64,000 nucleotides of DNA from Paenibacillus tyrphae (GTDB lineage Bacteria > Bacillota > Bacilli > Paenibacillales > NBRC-103111), in NCBI RefSeq assembly GCF_027925525.1, contig NZ_BSDJ01000006.1, positions 124,001 to 188,000 on the forward strand, read 5' to 3'. A program made the translations under genes and the position numbers. Under the pieces are notes generated by a model. That model was not told where the DNA came from and did no database searches. It worked only from the letters and a program-made list of their open reading frames with translations. Below, piece by piece: positions 26,490 to 34,537 of this stretch. Position 1 is the stretch's first letter. Every line of letters begins with the position of its first letter.

Positions 26490-27006
26490 GCGTGAAAGGG
26501 GGAGACTCATCGTGAAAAAGTGATTGTTATTTTCGCAAAATGGCAGCGATTACAATTTTGTTACACAAATGAAATATTCCTGTTACGTATTTAACATGTT
26601 AGGGGTGTAATATAATAAGCAAGACCCCCTTTTTAATATATAAACCTTTGAAGACTCGCCCCGTTGGCGGGTCTCTTTTTTTGTTTTCAGTTGGGAAAAT
26701 ATATTTGCAACACGGATAAACAGGATTGAGGGAGTAGAACCAGGAGAGTTACAGTCTCTGAAATTCCTTGTTCCTACTAAAAAAATGTAAATTAGGGTAA
26801 TTTGACTTAGACGTAAATGAAAAAATATGGTAATTTAATGTTGTTTTCGAATTTTTAATTAAAAAATGGGAGGCGCTATTATTGGATTGATGTCATCAAG
26901 TGTTTATGCATTTTGAGTTAGTTAGAATCGAGATCTAATTAAAGTGATTTAAAAATGACATTAAAAATTTCAAGCAGAAACAAAGATAACTAAAAGAGGT
27001 GAAAGT
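26490..27006. other. 517-bp AT-rich intergenic region with a second terminator
   Basis: No credible ORF. A hairpin AGACTCGCC-CCGTT-GGCGGGTCT plus seven T (26652-26682) follows an isolated TATAAT (26611-26616). A very short orphan transcript is possible, but no good -35 is seen. The remaining 320 bases are AT-rich leader to the cohesin gene, with AGAGGTGAAAG as its ribosome site. Confidence 0.45.
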
Positions 27007-28860
27007 ATGAAACGTTATTCTGTAGTTGGATTAATTTTTTTCTTGTTATTTAATATTTTACCCTTCAGTGCTTTTGCTGCAACAGCACCACAAGATATTT
27101 TAATGGACGCTAAGTTCAAACTGGGGAAATCTGTTACCGATTCATCTTTGGGGGAGGTTATAAATAGTTGGGGAAGCCGAAAAATGATCCCGCCTCTTTC
27201 GTATATGTGGTACGAATTACCATCGGTTGCAAATGTGGTTTTTTATGAATCCTTTGGTCCTTCGAATCCTGAGGGGTTTTTATTATTTAACGAAAATGAT
27301 GAAGTGATTTATAAAGGACCTAGTTCAATATCAAAATTGACAATAAACGTTTTAGGGGTGAAAAAAGTAGCAATTTATAACAAGGAGACAAGCTCTCCGG
27401 TTCCGGTGGATTTTTTCCGATTATGGGTTACTGACGATGATTTAACTCCGCCCCCGGCTCCAAAAAATCTGCAGGTAACGCCTTTGAATGCTTCAGCTTC
27501 GTTGAGCTGGGATCCTTCACTGGCTGCCGATCTAGCTGGATACAACGTATACCAAAACGGGGTTAAGATAAACACTTCTTTAGTTGTAGACAACAGAACG
27601 ACTGTGGCATCCTTGGCTAACAATACAACCTACACTTTTAAAGTAACTGCTATGGACAAAAGTGGAAACGAATCCTTACCTTCTAACGAGGTAAGCATCA
27701 ACTTTGATACGCTTCCCCCAACAGCACCCATCTCGCTTACAGCGGTTACCGGTTCCCTTCAGGGTACTGTGGACCTGACTTGGAAAGCAAACAGTGAAGC
27801 GGATCTTGCAGGCTATAATCTTTACCAAGATGGTGTGAAGGTCAACTCAGCACCTTTAACGACGAATTCATATCAGGTCTCTGGCATCCAAGCAAATACG
27901 TCGTATACATTCACCGTTACGGCTGTTGATGCGTCGGGAAACGAATCCGCTCATTCGGAATCAGTCGTTTATTTCAATCGGGTCGCACCTGCGAAACCAA
28001 CCCAATTGGAAGCTGTGGAAGGTAACGCAAAAGTAGATCTTTCGTGGAATGCTGTTGACAATGCAACAGGCTATAACGTGAAGCGCTCCACAAAATCGGG
28101 AGGACCATATACTACTGTAGCTGACAACATTTACGGCAACATCTATACTGACAGTGATGTAATTAATGGAACAACTTACTTCTATGTGGTCACCGCGCTT
28201 AACAAAACTGTGGAAAGCGAACCATCCAATGAAGTATCTGCGACGCCTCAAGTAACATCTACACCGACTTTAGTTGTAAGCATTGCAGAAGAGAAGGTAA
28301 AGGTAGGACAAGAATTTACATCGAACATCGCTCTAAAAAATGTGAAGAATATTTATGCGGAAGATTTTACACTTAATTATAATAACAAAATATTGGAATA
28401 TGTTGGGTTCGAGGAAGTGCCCGGTTATAAAATCTACAATAAGCCAGTCGATCAAAATGGAAATCTCCGTTTTATTATCGCAAGTCAAGGTAAAGAGCAT
28501 GGCATTAACGATGAAAAAACTTTTCTCAAGCTCAAATTCAAGGCAAAAACTGCGGGAACAGGTAAAGTTGATGCTCTCAAATGCAGAATAGCTGATACTG
28601 AACGGGAATTTGACTTGGACGAATCATTTTGTTCGGAAGACTCCGTAACTGTTGAAGGGGTTAAGGACGTCAACAGATCGGGGGAGTACACGCTGCTTGA
28701 TCTTGCAATTGACGGATACTATTACGGTCAGTTGGCTTCGAATGCCGATCCCTCAAAGTATGATGCGAATCAAGCAGGCGACGAATTCGTAAGAGATGAA
28801 GACTTGGTTTATATTGTTAATCAAATGCTGTTAAATACGAACTATCCTCCGAATAAATAG
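27007..28860 (+). CDS. Secreted FN3-cohesin-dockerin-like protein
   Basis: A 617-residue exported protein. Residues 1-24 are a Sec signal ending AFA-A. Residues about 26-140 form an unrecognised beta-rich domain. Three fibronectin type III modules follow (about 148-236, 240-328 and 332-412; repeated 'DLAGYNVYQNGVK', 'NTTYTFKVTAMDKSGNES' patterns). A cohesin-type domain spans about 417-560 ('VSIAEEKVKVGQEFTSNIAL', 'NNKILEYVGFEEV'). A dockerin-like end has two calcium-loop-like segments ('DVNRSGEYTLLDLA', 'DANQAGDEFVRDEDL'). Cohesin and dockerin bind each other, so the protein may self-assemble. AT-rich relative to upstream genes; stand-alone transcript. Confidence 0.82.
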   Translation: MKRYSVVGLIFFLLFNILPFSAFAATAPQDILMDAKFKLGKSVTDSSLGEVINSWGSRKMIPPLSYMWYELPSVANVVFYESFGPSNPEGFLLFNENDEVIYKGPSSISKLTINVLGVKKVAIYNKETSSPVPVDFFRLWVTDDDLTPPPAPKNLQVTPLNASASLSWDPSLAADLAGYNVYQNGVKINTSLVVDNRTTVASLANNTTYTFKVTAMDKSGNESLPSNEVSINFDTLPPTAPISLTAVTGSLQGTVDLTWKANSEADLAGYNLYQDGVKVNSAPLTTNSYQVSGIQANTSYTFTVTAVDASGNESAHSESVVYFNRVAPAKPTQLEAVEGNAKVDLSWNAVDNATGYNVKRSTKSGGPYTTVADNIYGNIYTDSDVINGTTYFYVVTALNKTVESEPSNEVSATPQVTSTPTLVVSIAEEKVKVGQEFTSNIALKNVKNIYAEDFTLNYNNKILEYVGFEEVPGYKIYNKPVDQNGNLRFIIASQGKEHGINDEKTFLKLKFKAKTAGTGKVDALKCRIADTEREFDLDESFCSEDSVTVEGVKDVNRSGEYTLLDLAIDGYYYGQLASNADPSKYDANQAGDEFVRDEDLVYIVNQMLLNTNYPPNK

Positions 28861-28871
28861 GCAAAAATAAA

Positions 28872-28905
28872 GAGTCCCCACTAGCTTAGCTGGTGGGGAT
28901 TTTCA
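28872..28905 (+). terminator. Rho-independent terminator
   Basis: TCCCCACTAGC / GCTGGTGGGGA stem followed by TTTT, after the cohesin-type gene. Confidence 0.75.
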
Positions 28906-29210
28906 TTTGTTATGAAGCGAAAATCACTATGTATTTTTTCGTATATACCAAGAAGGAGCAAGCTATTTTCTAAAACTGCGTACTGGTTCCGGGCTAAGGA
29001 TATATAGGATTTTTATTGATGGGAATATAAATTAATTTATGAATATTTTTTAAAAATTTACTAAATAAGGTTGAAAGTGCTTTGTTCATTGTATATCATA
29101 CGGATATCCCCTACGAAATATTTGGAGGATGAAAGGGGGGACTAGCAGTAAATCGTGCAGTAGTGGTTTTTAAACAACATTTAGCAATTAAATGAAAGGG
29201 AGTGTATTTC
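28906..29210. other. AT-rich intergenic region before small secreted protein
   Basis: About 300 bases without a gene. It has a run GAAAGGGGGGAC near 29130 and the GAAAGGGAG ribosome site (29194-29202) of the next gene. No confident promoter or palindrome was seen. Confidence 0.4.
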
Positions 29211-29558
29211 ATGGTTAAAAAAAGAACGGCAATCTTAGCATTATGTTCATTGATGGCTATATCGGCTTTATCTATGGATGTTCAAGCTGCAAGTGCGTCT
29301 CAAGCGGCTCCATCCTCTAGTGTTCAGCTGGAACCGCCATTTTCGAGTCCGTTCCCAACCCAATGGGTTATGGTCGGATCTCCTATTCCTGAAGGATGGG
29401 TTATTACAAAAGTGGGAGGAAACATGATCGAAATTACGAATGTCAAGAGCGCCACTTATGGCCGTGAAATTTGGGTGATGTTAGGCTCGCCTATTCCTAA
29501 AGGATGGGTAATTATTAGGCCGACAGGAAACATGAATTTAATCAAGTTTTTGGGATGA
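29211..29558 (+). CDS. Small secreted protein with duplicated GSPIPxGWVI motif
   Basis: A 115-residue protein from ATG 29211 (GAAAGGGAG 8 bases upstream). Residues 1-27 are a signal peptide ending VQA-A, and a Ser/Ala/Pro linker follows. Two copies of a roughly 24-residue unit then appear: 'WVMVGSPIPEGWVITK..GNMIEI' and 'WVMLGSPIPKGWVIIR..GNMNLI'. No Cys. I do not recognise the family. The duplication and strong hydrophobic/Pro-Gly pattern suggest a small binding or wall-associated module. Own terminator at 29601-29640; AT-rich context like the preceding gene. Confidence 0.75.
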   Translation: MVKKRTAILALCSLMAISALSMDVQAASASQAAPSSSVQLEPPFSSPFPTQWVMVGSPIPEGWVITKVGGNMIEITNVKSATYGREIWVMLGSPIPKGWVIIRPTGNMNLIKFLG

Positions 29559-29600
29559 TTTAATGCTATTATTATAAATCGGCATAGTTAAAGAACGAGA

Positions 29601-29640
29601 AATAGACCGTTACCTTTATCTGGGACGGTCTATTTTTTTT
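29601..29640 (+). terminator. Rho-independent terminator
   Basis: AATAGACCGT / ACGGTCTATT stem followed by a long T-run. Confidence 0.85.
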
Positions 29641-29732
29641 GTAACCTTTTCCGTACTTGAAAGATCTAATTATTGAACAGAGAGAAGAAGTTTGCAAAAG
29701 GGATCGTTTTTTATGGAAAGGTGGCTGTATTG

Positions 29733-30269
29733 GTGGATTTGAAAGAAGACTACGTCCTCAAAGCGCAAGCAGGGGATAGCGAAGCATTCATCGATCTGAT
29801 GAAGGAATTGGAGCTGCCCATGTATCGAATGGCCTTGGCAATCGTCAAGCAGGAGGCAGATTGTGCCGATGTCGTGCAAGAGGCGATACTGAAAGCTTAC
29901 AAGTCGCTGCATACGTTAAAAGATCCTGCTTTTTTCAAGACGTGGATCTACCGGATTTTGATTAACGAGTGCAATAAACTGCTGAAGAAGCGGATGCTGT
30001 TGATGACGGGCGACGAGCTTCCCAGCCGTCCTTCGGGTATGGCGGATTATGAAAATATCGATTTGCGAGAAATGGTGGACCATTTGGAGGAGAACCTGCA
30101 AATCGTCATTGTCCTGCATTATTTTCAGGATCTCCCTCTCTCGGAAGTGGCCGATGTGCTCGGGATATCGATAGGAGCGGTGAAGACCCGCCTGCACAGG
30201 GCAAGAAAGCAGTTATTATCTTGGTTAGGAAACGGTACGGAAAGGAAGATGAGCTGTGGCGCACAATGA
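29733..30269 (+). CDS. ECF-type RNA polymerase sigma factor
   Basis: A 178-residue alternative sigma factor. GTG 29733 is chosen because GGAAAGGTGG (29715-29724) lies 8 bases upstream; TTG 29730 is equally in frame, and an earlier ATG lacks a ribosome site. Region 2 runs from about residue 15 to 85 ('AFIDLMKELELPMYRMALAI', 'DCADVVQEAILKAYKSLHTL', 'FKTWIYRILINECNKLLKKR'). Region 4 ('LPLSEVADVLGISIGAVKTR') is near 135-155. It overlaps the next gene by 14 bases, the normal layout for a sigma and its membrane anti-sigma. Signal unknown. Confidence 0.92.
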   Translation: MDLKEDYVLKAQAGDSEAFIDLMKELELPMYRMALAIVKQEADCADVVQEAILKAYKSLHTLKDPAFFKTWIYRILINECNKLLKKRMLLMTGDELPSRPSGMADYENIDLREMVDHLEENLQIVIVLHYFQDLPLSEVADVLGISIGAVKTRLHRARKQLLSWLGNGTERKMSCGAQ

Positions 30270-31344
30270 GCTGGACAAAAACTTGATCGAATGCAGGAAT
30301 AAGCTACCCGACCACATCACGGCAACGATGCGCTCCCGTTTAGACGATACGTATAGGATGATCCGTGAAATGGAGAGACCAGCAGACAAGCTTCTCAGTG
30401 AAACAACAAAAAGGCGGAAGCCACTTCGAAAAGGGTTAGTCATTGCCGTCGCCGCAGCAATTCTGGGATTATTGATCCTGAGTCCTGTACTGATCCCCCC
30501 AACGATGGCCGAATCATTGAATAAGTTGCCGATCGTGGGGAACATTTTCAAGCTTGCGGGAGATTTCGGGCTTCAGAAGGCCGAAGAGGAGGGCCTCACG
30601 ACAACCGTAAATGAAAGTGCAAGCCATGACGGCTTCACCATAACGGCTACCAAGGTGTCCTATGACGGAATACGAATTGCACTGGAGTTGACAAGAACGG
30701 CCCCGGAGGGTACCGAAGGCGCGCTATATCATTTGCGTTCGATCATGAATGATACGGCGAAGAAGGGTTCTTTTGATAATATTCAGGTTTGGTTGCCTTC
30801 CGGTCATTATGGCAGCCTTAGCTTGGGAACGAACCAAGTCACAGAGCCTTCCGAATCCGTGCTTGTGGAGCTTAACGATTTATCGGGGGATATTCCGGAT
30901 CAATTCGATTTGACGGTAAAAATGGGGCTAAAAGGGTATAAACGGCCGTTTGAATTAAAAGTGCCTGTCGTCAAAATGGCCGGACACACCGTACTCACAT
31001 CCGAAGAGACGAAAATCTATAAGGGTGAGAGTTGGAAAATAGCCGCCAAAATTGACATCTCGCCTATCACAACCCATCTCGTTGTTAACATCGCGGACAA
31101 GCACCTCCAGGAAGAAATGGGGTTTGATCTCGCTGATCACGAGGGGAATGTACTGGAATCTCACGGCGGGCATGTATACCCTCTCGAAGGCGAAGCCGCT
31201 AAAAGCTACGAGGCTTTCCCGACCAGGCCGAAATCAATAACGGTCAAGCCGTATTTGGATAGGGGCATGCAAGGGAAACAGTATATCCCTGAACTGGAGC
31301 TTGTCGTATCGGTGCCCGAGAATCCCGAAGATGGAAGCAAATGA
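30256..31344 (+). CDS. Membrane anti-sigma factor, DUF4179-type
   Basis: A 362-residue single-pass protein: cytosolic N-terminus (1-55), one transmembrane helix (about 60-80, 'GLVIAVAAAILGLLILSPVL'), and a large extracytoplasmic beta-rich domain. The residues just after the membrane ('MAESLNKLPIVGNIFKLAGD') are characteristic of DUF4179 proteins paired with ECF sigma factors. GTG 30256 with GGAAAGGAAG upstream overlaps the sigma gene, so translation is coupled. It probably holds the sigma factor at the membrane until an envelope signal arrives (family inference). Confidence 0.87.
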   Translation: MAHNELDKNLIECRNKLPDHITATMRSRLDDTYRMIREMERPADKLLSETTKRRKPLRKGLVIAVAAAILGLLILSPVLIPPTMAESLNKLPIVGNIFKLAGDFGLQKAEEEGLTTTVNESASHDGFTITATKVSYDGIRIALELTRTAPEGTEGALYHLRSIMNDTAKKGSFDNIQVWLPSGHYGSLSLGTNQVTEPSESVLVELNDLSGDIPDQFDLTVKMGLKGYKRPFELKVPVVKMAGHTVLTSEETKIYKGESWKIAAKIDISPITTHLVVNIADKHLQEEMGFDLADHEGNVLESHGGHVYPLEGEAAKSYEAFPTRPKSITVKPYLDRGMQGKQYIPELELVVSVPENPEDGSK

Positions 31345-31345
31345 C

Positions 31346-31380
31346 AAAAAAAGGCCGATCCGCTAAGGACCGGCCTTTTT
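31346..31380. terminator. Rho-independent terminator (bidirectional)
   Basis: AAAAAGGCCG / CGGCCTTTTT stem between the anti-sigma gene and convergent ybdD-like gene. Confidence 0.85.
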
Positions 31381-31384
31381 ACTC

Positions 31385-31588
31385 TCAGCAGCAGCGCGAA
31401 ACTTTGCCGCCTTTGGCGTTGTATCGGGCTTCCTGCGCCTCGCGGAAAAACTCCTCCCGCGTCTGGATTGGCTCGCCCGGATGGCATTCCTTCCGATGCT
31501 CGACGTACCGCTCATAGTTCGGCACCCCGACGAGCAAGTCGAGGAACTGTCTGCGGTACTTGAGCACGTCCTTGACCGCCTCAAACAT
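31385..31588 (-). CDS. ybdD: YbdD/YjiX family protein, partner of CstA
   Basis: A 67-residue cytosolic protein matching the YbdD/YjiX family: 'GVPNYERYVEHRKECHPGEP', 'EEFFREAQEARY' and the invariant 'GGKVSRCC' end. Such genes nearly always follow cstA/btsT-type transporters. Here ATG 31588 lies inside the last codons of cstA (8-base overlap), so it is translationally coupled. Role: accessory to pyruvate/peptide uptake, mechanism unknown. Confidence 0.9.
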   Translation of the reverse strand: MFEAVKDVLKYRRQFLDLLVGVPNYERYVEHRKECHPGEPIQTREEFFREAQEARYNAKGGKVSRCC

Positions 31589-33668
31589 ACTTTGGCACCT
31601 CCCGGACGCCGTCTGCGCCGCGCGCGACGTAAGGCGCTTCGCTTAGCCCGACGGGCAGGCCCTTCAGCACGCGGTACCAAGTCCGCAGCGATACGAGGAG
31701 TATGGCAAGCACGATGATCATAAACACGCCGCATAAGATGGCATCCACGTAATCGTTCGTGATGATCTGCTGCATTTGCGCGGCGGTTTTGGCCGGAGCG
31801 ATTAGCTTCCCGGCGTTCATCGCGTCCTGATACTGCTGCGCGTGGGTCAGAAACCCGATTTTGGCGTCGGAGTGAAACAGCTTCTGCCAGCCGGCCGTCA
31901 TCGTAATGGTGAGCAGCCAGACCGTCGGCACCAGCGTCACCCAGGCGTACGCTTTCTTGCCCATTTTCAGCAGGATGGTCGAGCCGAGAATGAGCGCCAT
32001 GCCCGCCAGCATCTGGTTGGCGATGCCGAAAAGCGCCCAGAGCGAGTTGATGCCGCCTAGCGGATCGATGACGCCTTGGTACAAGAAATAGCCCCACCCG
32101 GCCACACAAAGCGCCGTAGCGATGACGTTGCCGAGCGTCGATTCGGTATTGCCGAGCGGCTTGGCGACGCTGCCGAGAATTTCTTGAATCATAAAGCGGC
32201 CTACCCGGGTTCCCGCATCGATCGTCGTCAAAATAAACAAGGCCTCGAACAAGATGGCAAAATGATACCAGAACGCCATCAGTGCCTTGCCGCCGATGAC
32301 CCCGGACAAAATATGCGCCATGCCGATTGCGAACGTCGGTGCGCCGCCGGTGCGCGAAAGAATCGTCGATTCGCCGACGTCCTTGGCCAAATTGGTCAGA
32401 TCGTCCGGCGTAATCGTAAAGCCCCATGACGTGAGTGTGGCCGCCGCTTTCACCGCATCGGTGCCGATGGCGGCCGCCGGCGAGTTAATCGCGAAGTAGG
32501 CGCCCGGCGTAATGACACAGGCGGCGATCAGCGCCATAATGGCGACGAACGATTCCATCAGCATCGCGCCGTAGCCGATCGGCCGGGCGTGCGTCTCCCG
32601 CTCCAGCATTTTCGGCGTCGTGCCGGACGAAATCAGCGCATGGAAGCCGGAGACGGCGCCGCACGCAATCGTGATGAACAGGAACGGGAACAGGTTGCCA
32701 GCGAAGACCGGTCCTGTGCCGTCGATAAACTTGGTCGTGGCCGGCATCGCGAGATCCGGCATGACGAACAGGATGCCGAGCGCGAGTCCCACGATCGTGC
32801 CGATTTTCAGAAACGTGCTCAAGTAATCGCGCGGGGCCAGCAGCAGCCAGACCGGCAGCGCGGAAGCAATGAAGCCGTAAGCGATCAGCATGATCGCAAT
32901 CGTCTCGCCGCTGAACGTAAACATACCGGAAAGCAGCGGGCTTTCCGCCACGTACTTGCCCCCTACGAGAGAGCCCAGGAGCAGCACCAGCCCGATCAGC
33001 GAAGCTTCGGCGACCCGGCCGGGACGAATAAACCGCATGTAGATTCCCATCACGACGGCGATAGGGATAGTGGCTGCGATGGTGAACATCCCCCAAGGGC
33101 TGCCGATCAGCGCTTTGACGACAACGAGTGCCAAAACGGCGAGCAGAATGACCATAATGGCGAGAATGCCGACCATCGCGATCACTCCGGCGGTCGGGCC
33201 GATTTCGTCCTTGATCATTTCTCCGAGCGATTTGCCGCCCCGCCTCGTCGAGGCGAATAAGATGACGAAGTCCTGCACGGCTCCGCCGAGAATAACACCT
33301 ATCACGATCCAGAGCGTGCCGGGCAAATAGCCCATTTGCGCCGCAAGCACCGGACCGACGAGCGGCCCCGCGCCGGCGATCGCGGCGAAGTGATGCCCGA
33401 ACAAGACCCATTTGTTCGTCGGTACATAATCTTTGCCGTCGTTGTTGATCTCGGCCGGCGTCTTGCGGTTATCGTCTAAACCGAGCACTTTGCGGGCCAA
33501 AAATTTACTGTAGAAGCGGTAAGCGACGGCATAACATGAAACGGCGGCGACAATCAGCCAGACGGCGTTGACCGATTCCCCGCGGTTCAGCGCAATCGTC
33601 GCGAATCCGAAGGCGCCGAGTACCGATACGAGTCCCCATAAACCTATGGATTTCAAGCTTTTAGCCAT
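31581..33668 (-). CDS. cstA: Carbon starvation protein CstA family transporter (pyruvate/peptide)
   Basis: A 695-residue membrane protein with about 16-18 helices. ATG 33668 has GGAGGG 7 bases upstream; the longer frame lacks a site. Family features are 'YRFYSKFLARKVLGLDDNRKTPAE' near residue 36, followed by 'LFGHHFAAIAGAGPLVGPVL'; 'SGTTPKMLERETHARPIGYGAMLMESFVA' near 350; and 'MAHILSGVIGGKALMAFWYHFAILFEALFILTT' later. Members import pyruvate or peptides with protons. LytR/LytS-type genes lie just upstream on the same strand, and a cre-like site overlaps the promoter, matching starvation or pyruvate control. Confidence 0.92.
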   Translation of the reverse strand: MAKSLKSIGLWGLVSVLGAFGFATIALNRGESVNAVWLIVAAVSCYAVAYRFYSKFLARKVLGLDDNRKTPAEINNDGKDYVPTNKWVLFGHHFAAIAGAGPLVGPVLAAQMGYLPGTLWIVIGVILGGAVQDFVILFASTRRGGKSLGEMIKDEIGPTAGVIAMVGILAIMVILLAVLALVVVKALIGSPWGMFTIAATIPIAVVMGIYMRFIRPGRVAEASLIGLVLLLGSLVGGKYVAESPLLSGMFTFSGETIAIMLIAYGFIASALPVWLLLAPRDYLSTFLKIGTIVGLALGILFVMPDLAMPATTKFIDGTGPVFAGNLFPFLFITIACGAVSGFHALISSGTTPKMLERETHARPIGYGAMLMESFVAIMALIAACVITPGAYFAINSPAAAIGTDAVKAAATLTSWGFTITPDDLTNLAKDVGESTILSRTGGAPTFAIGMAHILSGVIGGKALMAFWYHFAILFEALFILTTIDAGTRVGRFMIQEILGSVAKPLGNTESTLGNVIATALCVAGWGYFLYQGVIDPLGGINSLWALFGIANQMLAGMALILGSTILLKMGKKAYAWVTLVPTVWLLTITMTAGWQKLFHSDAKIGFLTHAQQYQDAMNAGKLIAPAKTAAQMQQIITNDYVDAILCGVFMIIVLAILLVSLRTWYRVLKGLPVGLSEAPYVARGADGVREVPKYV

Positions 33669-33701
33669 GCGGTTCCCTCCACCTGTGAATCGCTTCCATC
33701 T

Positions 33702-33725
33702 TGGCAGCGTTTGCAAACAAGTATA
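33702..33725 (-). promoter_or_regulatory. cstA promoter -10 with overlapping cre-like site
   Basis: On the minus strand TATACT (33725-33720) is followed by TGCAAACGCTGCCA (33715-33702). That matches 12 of 14 positions of the CcpA cre consensus and overlaps the predicted start of transcription. CcpA repression during glucose growth is inferred. Confidence 0.55.
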
Positions 33726-33788
33726 ATCGCTCTTTTGCCCGAGGGAAACCGCTTGGATCGCATGATGTCCGGAACCCGGTTCAAAATG

Positions 33789-34532
33789 TCAGATTTCCAG
33801 CTTCAAACGCAGCTCCTTCACATAATTCCGGCTGACGGGAACGCGGCTTCGCGCCGCATCGTCCATCCGTACGTCGTAAGCCCCGTTGACCCACGATTTC
33901 AATTCCGAGATCGCTTCCAGCCGGACCAGGTAGCTTTTATGACAACGGAAAAAGCCGAACGGCGCCAGCTTCTGCTCCAGCTCTTGCAAGGTATACGAGA
34001 CTTCATAAGCCTTGTCGGCCGTATGGACTTGAACCCGCTTGCCTTCCTTGCTGATATAGACGATATGTTTCGGCGATACGTACTTGATGCCGTCGTCCAA
34101 CTCAAGCGCCAGCTTCACGCAGACGTCTCTCGCCACGGGCTTGCGCGAATCCGGCGCAAGGCTCTTCTCCGCGGCCAGCCGCAGTTCCCGAAAGACCGCA
34201 CCGAGATCGTCCTCGTCATACGGCTTCAATACGTAATGAAACGCGCGCAGCTTGAAAGCGTCGACCGCATAGTGATCGTAAGCGGTGGAAAAAACGATTT
34301 TGACCCCCGGGTCGAGCTCGCCTACGATTTGGGCCACCTGCAATCCGCTGAGGTCCGGCATCTCCATATCGAGAAACAGCACGTCCGGCGTCTGCTCCTT
34401 TACCTTGCGGATCGCATCCATTCCGCCGAACGCCTGCGTCACCTGTGATACGTCGGCGATCTGCTCCAGCAAATAGGCCAGCTCCTCCCGGGAAGGCGCT
34501 TCATCGTCGGCAATCACCACATTCCAACCCAT
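33789..34532 (-). CDS. LytR/BtsR-type response regulator (receiver + LytTR)
   Basis: A 247-residue response regulator from ATG 34532 (GAGGTG 6 bases before). The receiver domain (about 3-120) has acidic residues 'ADDEAPSRE', the phosphoacceptor Asp in 'DVLFLDMEMPDLSG' (about Asp52), and a conserved Lys in 'YVLKPYDEDDL'. The C-terminal LytTR domain is about 145-245 ('KYVSPKHIVYISKEGKRVQV', 'FFRCHKSYLVRL'). The histidine kinase gene ends 5 bases upstream. It very likely activates the adjacent cstA-ybdD unit, as BtsR and LytT do for pyruvate transporters. Confidence 0.9.
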   Translation of the reverse strand: MGWNVVIADDEAPSREELAYLLEQIADVSQVTQAFGGMDAIRKVKEQTPDVLFLDMEMPDLSGLQVAQIVGELDPGVKIVFSTAYDHYAVDAFKLRAFHYVLKPYDEDDLGAVFRELRLAAEKSLAPDSRKPVARDVCVKLALELDDGIKYVSPKHIVYISKEGKRVQVHTADKAYEVSYTLQELEQKLAPFGFFRCHKSYLVRLEAISELKSWVNGAYDVRMDDAARSRVPVSRNYVKELRLKLEI

Positions 34533-34537
34533 TTTTG

